Under the pieces are notes generated by a model. It saw only the letters and a program-made list of their open reading frames with translations. It did not search any database and was not told the origin of the DNA. From Enterococcus malodoratus ATCC 43197 (GTDB lineage Bacteria; Bacillota; Bacilli; Lactobacillales; Enterococcaceae): a stretch of DNA of 64,000 nucleotides. The stretch lies in NCBI RefSeq assembly GCF_000407185.1, contig NZ_KE136483.1:124001-188000 (forward strand). The letters are read 5' to 3'. Position 1 is the first letter of the stretch, and every line of letters begins with the position of its first letter. Positions 57,715 through 64,000 of this stretch are shown piece after piece. The translations under genes and the position numbers were made by a program.

Positions 57715-58390
57715 GGCTTCTAGGCTGAAGAGGGTTGGAGCGATTTTGATCGCTCCGATCATCTTTCTGATTTTTGGCTATTCTTTGATGTATGTGATAG
57801 GAAGACCTGTCATTCAATTTGTTACTTCTTCTATTCAGTTATTTTTACTGACAGATACTCCCGACTTTGAGGCGACGGAACAGACTTTTGAGGCTGTAGA
57901 TAATAAAAAGATCGCGACGAATGAAAAGAACGAACTGCCATCGAGCAAGGTCAACTACCCGGTGGGAGGGGAGCTTTTCGGAAAAGTGAAGATAGAAAAA
58001 CTGCAATTGGATGTTCCTTTATATTTTGGAGATACCGAAGAAATTTTACGTCAAGGCGCGGGTCAGTTTATGGGCTCGGTCTATCCAGGCGAACTTGGTA
58101 CGTCGCTGATTGGCGGACATAACATCGATGATTTCGGAAAACTAGGTGCCGCCCAAGTTGGCGACACGATCGAAGTTCAGACGACGTATGGTAATTACAC
58201 GTACCGTATTACACAGCTTGACGTAAGAAATAAAAAAGATAAAGAAATTGATGAAATGATCTATCAACGAAACGACCGACGAATCGTTCTTTATACGTGC
58301 TATCCATTAGATAGCTTAGGGTTAACAGACGATCGCCTGTTTGCCATCGGAGAACTTGTTTCGGGGCCGATTATTAATGGAAATGAATAG
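57707..58390 (+). CDS. sortase family transpeptidase (class D-like)
   Basis: A 227-residue membrane sortase: N-terminal helix at about 9-33, catalytic His138 in IGGHNID, Cys198 in LYTCYPLD and Arg210 in DDRLFAIG. The TCYP...R pattern is closest to class D sortases. The start appears to be TTG 57707 inside the previous gene with only a weak binding site, so translation is likely coupled to the substrate gene. Its place between a VKQTG protein and a four-helix membrane protein suggests a dedicated system; service to the YPKTG adhesin is an alternative. Confidence 0.85.
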   Translation: MRKASRLKRVGAILIAPIIFLIFGYSLMYVIGRPVIQFVTSSIQLFLLTDTPDFEATEQTFEAVDNKKIATNEKNELPSSKVNYPVGGELFGKVKIEKLQLDVPLYFGDTEEILRQGAGQFMGSVYPGELGTSLIGGHNIDDFGKLGAAQVGDTIEVQTTYGNYTYRITQLDVRNKKDKEIDEMIYQRNDRRIVLYTCYPLDSLGLTDDRLFAIGELVSGPIINGNE

Positions 58391-58406
58391 GAGGAAAGAC
58401 AAAAAT

Positions 58407-59252
58407 ATGAAACAAGCGACACGAAATGTTCCACGGTGGATCTTAGCATTCATTGGGTCTTTACTCCTATTTGCAACGTTAGCATTAATCTGTATTCGCA
58501 TGACTTTGTTTAATCAGAACTTTATGATCAAGCAAATTCATCAAACGGAATATGTAGAAACGATCCGGAAAGATATGACACAAAGCATTCAAGATTTAGG
58601 TCGGGGAAGTAATATTCCGCCAGAAGTCTTAGCGGATGTGGTCTCGGAAAAAACAGTTTCTGCGAATGTCGATAATTATATTCGAAGTATTTATCAAGAA
58701 GTTCCCTTTGAAATTCAAGGGGAAGATCAAGTAAAAGACAATATCATGAAGAACGTCACTCAATATGCGCAGCAGAAAAATATTGCGATCGACGAAACGA
58801 CTCAAAATAATCTGAATAACCTAGCAGCTTCTGCTACGAAGAATTATTCAAGCTATATCGAGATCCCGTATTTATTGAGCTATGGGAAGAAAGTCATGGC
58901 TTTTAAATCCGCTTTAACATTGATTCTGATTATAGCTGGTGCGGCCTTTTTATTGGTCTTCGTTGGATTGTTGCTGATGGCAAAAATGAAGCATCAAAAG
59001 ATTCGCTGGAGCAGTGTGACCTTTTTAGGCGGTGGATTGATGTTAGCTGTTTTACCAGCACTTATCTATTTCAGTGGAGTGATCGATCGTTTGGGCATTA
59101 TGTCAGAAGGATTGTACCAATTTGTAACAGGGTATATCACGGCGTTTGATTTGAGTTTTGTTTTTGCGGGACTAGGGTTAACCGTCCTGGCACTTCTTTT
59201 GGTGCTCATTAGTGAGAGGATGCGCTCTAAAAAAATACATAACGTTCGTTAG
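58407..59252 (+). CDS. four-helix membrane protein of the sortase/EPS operon
   Basis: 281 residues: helix 1 at about 11-31, a soluble extracellular loop of about 130 residues (32-165) with Gln/Asn-rich helices, then helices near 170-192, 207-226 and 243-265, and a basic tail. I do not recognise the family. ATG 58407 with TAGGAGGAAAG upstream is chosen. Its gene lies 16 bases after the sortase and 14 before CpsC, so it belongs to the same operon; a scaffold or polymer-handling role is only inferred. Confidence 0.7.
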   Translation: MKQATRNVPRWILAFIGSLLLFATLALICIRMTLFNQNFMIKQIHQTEYVETIRKDMTQSIQDLGRGSNIPPEVLADVVSEKTVSANVDNYIRSIYQEVPFEIQGEDQVKDNIMKNVTQYAQQKNIAIDETTQNNLNNLAASATKNYSSYIEIPYLLSYGKKVMAFKSALTLILIIAGAAFLLVFVGLLLMAKMKHQKIRWSSVTFLGGGLMLAVLPALIYFSGVIDRLGIMSEGLYQFVTGYITAFDLSFVFAGLGLTVLALLLVLISERMRSKKIHNVR

Positions 59253-59266
59253 TGAAGGGAAAAAAG

Positions 59267-60055
59267 ATGGAAGAAACAATCAGCTTAGAAGAGTTATTTC
59301 AAGTTTTAAAAAAGAAAGCATTATTGATCCTGATGACAACAATCGCCGGGATCGGACTGGCTGCAGTGGTCACCTTTTTCTTAATTACGCCTAAATACGA
59401 TTCAGCCGCACAGCTGATCGTGCAAAATACACAAGCAGAAGGGGCTAATACCAATCTGCAAAATGATATTAACGGAAATGTACTATTAATCAATACATAC
59501 AAGGACATGATTAAAGGTGACGTCGTCATCGATGCGGTTCAAAAGCAATTGCAAAATGAGTATCAATACACCTACAGCAATGCTGAATTGAAGGACATGA
59601 TCGAAGTGGAACAGGCACAGAATTCTCAAATGTTCCAGATCGTCGCAACTTCGCCAGAACCACGAAAAGCAGCAACGATCGCTAACGTTACGGCTACGAC
59701 ATTCCAAGAAAAGGCTGAAGACGTACTAGCGGTCAATAAAGTTACGATTACTTCAAAAGGGGTCGTTCCTTCCAAGGCAGTCTTCCCGAATAATAAGTTG
59801 AACCTGTTGATCGGTGCAGTCTTAGGTTTGATGATCGGTGTAGGTCTGGCTTTCTTAACCGAATTGTTGGACAAAACAGTCAAAGACGAGCGATTCATTA
59901 TTGAAGCGCTGGAATTACCGATTCTTGGACAAGTCTCTGAGATCACTAAAAAAGAATTATATGAAAACCGCGGTGCGGCACCTGTTCCACCAGAGAAATC
60001 TAAAGAGACACGAGGAACACGGACAGTGCCAACTCGTAATCGAAAACGCGTGTAA
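59267..60055 (+). CDS. cpsC: CpsC/Wzz-like polysaccharide chain-length regulator
   Basis: A 262-residue membrane protein of the Wzz/CapA type: helix near 22-44, an extracellular domain, and a second helix near 175-197 (NLLIGAVLGLMIGVGLAFL) followed by a cytoplasmic tail. It partners the CpsD tyrosine kinase and sets export and chain length of the exopolysaccharide. ATG 59267 with GAAGGGA upstream; the longer GTG form is less likely. Confidence 0.9.
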   Translation: MEETISLEELFQVLKKKALLILMTTIAGIGLAAVVTFFLITPKYDSAAQLIVQNTQAEGANTNLQNDINGNVLLINTYKDMIKGDVVIDAVQKQLQNEYQYTYSNAELKDMIEVEQAQNSQMFQIVATSPEPRKAATIANVTATTFQEKAEDVLAVNKVTITSKGVVPSKAVFPNNKLNLLIGAVLGLMIGVGLAFLTELLDKTVKDERFIIEALELPILGQVSEITKKELYENRGAAPVPPEKSKETRGTRTVPTRNRKRV

Positions 60056-60069
60056 GGGGAAAATGATAG

Positions 60070-60828
60070 ATGGCGAAAAAGAAACAAGCAATTACACCGG
60101 TTGATTTGATCACAGCAATCAATCCTTTTTCAACCGCGGCAGAGCAATACCGAAAGATTCGGACAAATATTGAATTCTCTTCAGCAGACAAGAAGATCAA
60201 ATCATTAGTTGTCACTTCCTCAGGTCCATCTGAAGGAAAGAAAACTACCGCATCAAATCTCGCGGTCGTTTTTGCCAATGCAGGCAGCCGAGTTGTTTTA
60301 GTGGATGCGGATTTGAGAAAACCGAATATCGCCTTGGGCTTCAAGGTTCCAAATGTGAATGGGCTGAGCAATTACCTAACCGAAGGGAACTCTGCTACAG
60401 GCAGTTTCTTATCTGAAAACGATGTGGAAAATGTCTATCTAACACAGGGGAATACTCAGATCGGCAGCCGTTTGATCGAAACGGATATCGAGAATCTGTA
60501 CTTGATGCCAAGTGGACCAACGCCGCCGAATCCATCTGAACTGCTTAGTTCAAAACGGATGCAGGAACTGGTTGATACCTTGAGTGAATCCTTCGACTTA
60601 GTAATCTTTGATATGCCGCCGGTAGTTACAGTGACCGATGCGCAAATCATGTCATCATATGTTGACGGAACTATCTTGGTTGTTCGTGAACGGAAAACCA
60701 ATAAGCAAGCGATTTTAGAAGCGAAAAAGCTATTGGATATGGTTAAAGCTAAAATTATCGGTGTCGTCTATAACGGTAAAAAGCAAGGGGAAGATTCCTA
60801 CTATTATTATGGCACGGAAGGGAAGTAA
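60070..60828 (+). CDS. cpsD: CpsD-like bacterial tyrosine kinase
   Basis: A 252-residue BY-kinase: Walker A SGPSEGKKTT near 53-62, Walker A' VLVDADLRKPN near 80-90, Walker B LVIFDMPPV, and a C-terminal Tyr cluster YYYYGTEGK that is autophosphorylated. It works with CpsC at the membrane and is reversed by the CpsB phosphatase encoded next. Gaps of 14 and 11 bases to its neighbours show a tight operon. Confidence 0.94.
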   Translation: MAKKKQAITPVDLITAINPFSTAAEQYRKIRTNIEFSSADKKIKSLVVTSSGPSEGKKTTASNLAVVFANAGSRVVLVDADLRKPNIALGFKVPNVNGLSNYLTEGNSATGSFLSENDVENVYLTQGNTQIGSRLIETDIENLYLMPSGPTPPNPSELLSSKRMQELVDTLSESFDLVIFDMPPVVTVTDAQIMSSYVDGTILVVRERKTNKQAILEAKKLLDMVKAKIIGVVYNGKKQGEDSYYYYGTEGK

Positions 60829-60839
60829 GTGAGTACTAA

Positions 60840-61583
60840 ATGATTGATCTGCATAGTCATATCTTACCTGGTGTCGACGATGGCGCTCAAACGTTAGAAG
60901 ATAGCTTAGAGATGGCGCGAAAAGCGATCAGCCAAGGTATCACTCATCTGATGTGCACACCGCATCATAATAACGGGAAATACAACAATCCAGCAGACAA
61001 AATTATTCGAGATGTTGCGGCTTTGCAAAAGGAACTCGATCAGCGTGGACTAGATTTAACCTTACTCGAAGGGCAAGAAGTACGGCTCACCGAGTATCTC
61101 TTAACAGCGATTAAACGTGAGGAAATTCTATTTACAAATCTTGATAATACTTATTTGTTGATTGAGTTTCCCACAAATGAAATACCCATCTATGCGGAGC
61201 AGGTTTTCTATCATCTGCTTAGCCAAGGTCATGTACCTGTTATCGTACATCCAGAAAGAAATGCGGTCTTTCGCGAAGAACCCAATCGCTTGGTCTCATT
61301 TCTGGAGATGGGAACACTGACACAATTAACGGCACCGAGTATCGTGGGGATATTTGGCAGTGAGATTCAAAAGACAGCAAGACTAATGTTGGAACATCAA
61401 ATGCTATACATGGTTGCTTCCGATGCCCACAATCTCCGTCATCGCACCTTTCTAATGAAAGAAGCTTATGAAGAAATTCAGAAAATTGGCGGAAGAGAAA
61501 TGGTCGCAGCGATGCAGCAGATGGCAAAAGACTTAGTGAATGGGGATTCAGTAGTTAGGCCGATGTATCAAGCAATAAAATGA
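60840..61583 (+). CDS. cpsB: CpsB-like PHP-family tyrosine phosphatase
   Basis: A 247-residue PHP-domain phosphatase that dephosphorylates CpsD. Metal ligands are seen in MIDLHSHILPGVDDG (His5, His7), TPHHN, the Glu of EGQEVRL, VHPERN and SDAHNLRHR. Length is standard. It ends just before the priming transferase gene. Confidence 0.94.
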   Translation: MIDLHSHILPGVDDGAQTLEDSLEMARKAISQGITHLMCTPHHNNGKYNNPADKIIRDVAALQKELDQRGLDLTLLEGQEVRLTEYLLTAIKREEILFTNLDNTYLLIEFPTNEIPIYAEQVFYHLLSQGHVPVIVHPERNAVFREEPNRLVSFLEMGTLTQLTAPSIVGIFGSEIQKTARLMLEHQMLYMVASDAHNLRHRTFLMKEAYEEIQKIGGREMVAAMQQMAKDLVNGDSVVRPMYQAIK

Positions 61584-61630
61584 ATGACGCTTCAAATTTT
61601 TTAATCAATAGTTTGTTGGGGGGATTAATT

Positions 61631-62347
61631 ATGAAAAGCGAGAAAACCTTTGGGGACGTGAATAGTTTGAACAATAGAACATTTTCCAATCAAGGGGATT
61701 CCAAGGTGATTTGGTTAGATAAAGGGAAAATAGAAAATCAAAAAGGCTATGATTTGATCAAACGAATCATTGACCTCGTTTTAGGCTGCCTTGGGCTCGT
61801 GTTTATCTCTCCGATCATGCTGTGGGTTGCCTATAAAATACGTAAAGAAGATCCCAATGGTTCAGTAATCTTTGCGCAAAAACGTGTTGGCCGAAATGGA
61901 AAACTATTTACTATGTATAAATTTCGTTCAATGTGTTCAGATGCAGAAAAGCAATTAGATAGCCTACTTGATAAAAATGAAATCAAGGGTGCCATGTTCA
62001 AGATTCAGGAAGATCCTAGAGTGACCGAATTTGGTAAATTCATTCGTCGAACTAGTTTGGATGAACTCCCTCAACTGTTGAATGTCATTAAAGGTGATAT
62101 GAGCTTGATTGGGCCACGACCACCATTGCAACGAGAAGTCGCTGAGTATACTCAGTATGATATGCAGCGTTTGTTGGTAAAACCAGGTTGTTCAGGGTTG
62201 TGGCAAGTTAGTGGACGGAATGATGTTCATTTTAAAGAGATGGTTGATTTTGATATTGATTATATTCAAAGACGTGGTATTCGGTACGATATTTCGTTGA
62301 TTGTTAAAACGGTAAAAGTAATGATGAAGCCAGATGGGGCGTATTAA
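61631..62347 (+). CDS. priming undecaprenyl-phosphate sugar transferase
   Basis: A 238-residue bacterial sugar transferase that loads the first sugar-phosphate on undecaprenyl phosphate. One membrane helix near 50-72, then the cytoplasmic catalytic domain: KFRSMCSDAE, RRTSLDELPQLLNV, GDMSLIGPRPPL and the end LWQVSGRND. ATG 61631 with GGGGGG upstream is chosen over 61580. It starts repeat-unit assembly in the EPS operon. Confidence 0.92.
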   Translation: MKSEKTFGDVNSLNNRTFSNQGDSKVIWLDKGKIENQKGYDLIKRIIDLVLGCLGLVFISPIMLWVAYKIRKEDPNGSVIFAQKRVGRNGKLFTMYKFRSMCSDAEKQLDSLLDKNEIKGAMFKIQEDPRVTEFGKFIRRTSLDELPQLLNVIKGDMSLIGPRPPLQREVAEYTQYDMQRLLVKPGCSGLWQVSGRNDVHFKEMVDFDIDYIQRRGIRYDISLIVKTVKVMMKPDGAY

Positions 62348-62374
62348 ACTTAATAAAGTTAATGGAAGGATAAT

Positions 62375-63325
62375 ATGAGAATAGCAATTTTGGGAGCAGC
62401 AGGCTTTATTGGTACAAATTTATCATTATTTCTAATTGATAAAGGCATAGAATTGACACTTGTAGACAGAGATAGAAGTCTTTTTCAAAAACAGTTTTTA
62501 GATACCAAGAGTATTAAAATAATTGAATCCAATTTTGATTTGAAAACGGACTTTGACTTATTGTTGCGAAATCAAGACATAGTTTTTCATTTAATTAGCA
62601 CGACCGTTCCGACTACTAGTAATCAGCATATATCAGAAGAATTAATGAGTAATGTAGTAACAACTTCAAAATTGCTGGAAAGCTGTGTGAAGACTAAGAT
62701 AAAAAAATTTATATTTATGTCTTCTGGAGGAACAGTATATGGATCAGATTGTAATTGTCCAATAAAAGAAGAAGATAGTACTAATCCAATAACAGCATAT
62801 GGCATCCAGAAACTTACCATTGAGAAACTTCTTTACTTATATAAAACGATGTATGGCTTAGATTATAAAGTAATTAGATTAGCAAATCCCTATGGACCCT
62901 ATCAAAAACCTAATGGAGTTCTCGGTGCAGTAACAACGTTTACCTATCAAGCGATTAACGGAGAATGTATCAATTTGTATGGGGATGGGTCAGTGATAAG
63001 AGACTTCATTTATATTGACGATGCCATAAAAGGAATAATGAATATTGCTCTTGATTGTTCAAACGAACGTACGTTTAATTTGGGTAGTGGAAAAGGAACT
63101 AGCATGAAGGAGCTAATACAGAAAATTGATGATTCATTAAATCTAAAATTAGAAATCAAGTATCTACAAGAAAGAAAGGTCGATGTACCAGTTAATTTTT
63201 TAGATGTATCCAAATATGAAAACTTATATGGTCCTGTTCAAACAATCTCTTTAAAAGAAGGAATTGTTAAAACAGCAAAATATTTAGAAAATACAACAGG
63301 AAAGGTTTTATCTAAAAGTGAATGA
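62375..63325 (+). CDS. NAD-dependent nucleotide-sugar epimerase/dehydratase
   Basis: A 316-residue extended SDR: Rossmann motif GAAGFIG at 7-13, the Ser/Thr of MSSGGTVYG and catalytic YGIQK (Tyr, Lys), with PYGPYQKP typical of UDP-glucose-4-epimerase-like enzymes. It makes a sugar nucleotide for the polysaccharide. From here on the DNA is visibly richer in A and T than the CpsBCD part, as often in the variable section of EPS loci. Confidence 0.88.
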   Translation: MRIAILGAAGFIGTNLSLFLIDKGIELTLVDRDRSLFQKQFLDTKSIKIIESNFDLKTDFDLLLRNQDIVFHLISTTVPTTSNQHISEELMSNVVTTSKLLESCVKTKIKKFIFMSSGGTVYGSDCNCPIKEEDSTNPITAYGIQKLTIEKLLYLYKTMYGLDYKVIRLANPYGPYQKPNGVLGAVTTFTYQAINGECINLYGDGSVIRDFIYIDDAIKGIMNIALDCSNERTFNLGSGKGTSMKELIQKIDDSLNLKLEIKYLQERKVDVPVNFLDVSKYENLYGPVQTISLKEGIVKTAKYLENTTGKVLSKSE

Positions 63326-64000
63326 TAATAGTCCAATAAGAGTTGCAGTAGTAATGGGGAAATATGTTACAGGTGGAATAAAATCTGTGATTCTTAATTA
63401 TTATAGTGCGATAGATAAAAAAAAAGTGCAGTTTGATTTAATTGTTGATAAAAATTCATCGGACGGTGATTATTATGAGTTTACTTCACAAGGCGCGAAA
63501 ATATATGAAGTAACGTCAATACAAAAAAATCCGTTGAAAAATATTATTGAAACAAAAAAAATATTGAAAGTAAATAATTATAAGATTGTTCATGGCTACT
63601 TAAACACTTTAAATATTTTTCCAATGATTGCTGGATTTTTAGCTGGAACAAAAATCAGAATTGCCGAGAACTTAAGTACATCACATGCCAAAGAACCAAA
63701 GACAGTTTTTAAAAACCTACTAAAACCCTTTGGTAAGTTTTTTGCGACAAATTTAGCTGCTAATTCAAAATATGCTGCTGAATGGTTATTTGGAAAAGAA
63801 AAACTAAATGAGGTAGCAATTTTTAGAAATGGTCTTGATTTGGAAAAGTTTCATTATGATTCTGACATAAGAAAAAAAAGACGAAATGAACTAGATATAG
63901 CGAATGGTGAGTTTGTTATTGGACATATTGGACGATACCAATTCCAAAAGAACCATTCTTTTTTAATTGATATTTTCGAAGAAGTTCATAAACGAGATAG
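63318..64000 (+). CDS. GT4-family glycosyltransferase (cut by window end)
   Basis: An open frame from GTG 63318 overlaps the epimerase stop by 8 bases and runs off the window; 227 codons are seen. The N-terminal Rossmann start IRVAVVMGKYVTGGIKSVI and the late motif GHIGRYQFQKNH are those of GT4 glycosyltransferases of capsule/EPS clusters. AGGAAAGG lies about 12 bases before the GTG. It adds a sugar to the repeat unit; donor and acceptor unknown. Confidence 0.85.
   Translation, partial: MNDNSPIRVAVVMGKYVTGGIKSVILNYYSAIDKKKVQFDLIVDKNSSDGDYYEFTSQGAKIYEVTSIQKNPLKNIIETKKILKVNNYKIVHGYLNTLNIFPMIAGFLAGTKIRIAENLSTSHAKEPKTVFKNLLKPFGKFFATNLAANSKYAAEWLFGKEKLNEVAIFRNGLDLEKFHYDSDIRKKRRNELDIANGEFVIGHIGRYQFQKNHSFLIDIFEEVHKRD

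Overview
The window looks like a chromosomal segment of an Enterococcus (low-to-mid GC Gram-positive). Strong Shine-Dalgarno sites, LPXTG and WxL surface proteins, a T-box leader, a PerR-type box, an EfrAB-like exporter pair and an IS30-family element all fit. I cannot fix the species from sequence reading alone.

Layout. 0-3.5 kb: housekeeping block tatD-rnmV-ksgA, then a membrane-anchored DUF3089 hydrolase. 3.9-9.1 kb: WxL surface locus (broken DUF916 protein, small LPXTG protein, LRR-WxL protein) followed by a pseudo-receiver/winged-helix regulator; a paralogue lies at 24.6 kb. 9.1-20.8 kb: amino-sugar/oligosaccharide block with RpiR regulator, NanE, glucose-family PTS EIIBC and EIIA, then SIS, HAD and LacI genes on the other strand, then ROK kinase, cytoplasmic GH9 and a lactose/cellobiose-family EIIC. 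20.8-25.3 kb: T-box-controlled MetE-like gene, trhO, niaX with two TGTCTTGACA sites, second regulator. 25.4-36.5 kb: GH3 lipoprotein, Mef-like MFS gene behind a 14-codon leader peptide, TetR and reductase, EfrAB-like exporter with MarR, FMN reductase, Mga-like regulator. 37-48 kb: SDR, AraC regulator, CmpB-like membrane protein, secreted 3D-domain protein, MATE/MerR divergent pair, Spx, AhpCF, TPM protein. 48.2-49.3 kb: IS30-family element directly upstream of a giant YPKTG adhesin (49.4-56.4 kb). 57.1 kb to the end: one tightly packed operon that opens with a sortase substrate, a sortase and a four-helix membrane protein and runs into exopolysaccharide genes (CpsC, CpsD, CpsB, priming transferase, epimerase, glycosyltransferase cut by the window edge).

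Three results stand out. First, the MFS gene has a leader peptide whose first eight residues match the macrolide-sensing mef-type leader except at one position, followed by two mutually exclusive hairpins, one of which buries the MFS ribosome binding site. Second, a sortase-substrate-membrane protein trio is embedded at the head of an exopolysaccharide operon. Third, small intergenic structures recur: a dispersed stem-loop repeat with compensating arm changes, and a 20-bp LacI-site duplicate inside the ROK coding sequence.

Caution: five genes (DUF916, EIIC, MFS, MATE, adhesin) are each interrupted by what reads as a single-base indel, mostly in short homopolymers, and correcting one base restores a full-length family member each time. 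Either these are sequencing errors or accessory genes are decaying; the sequence alone cannot decide.
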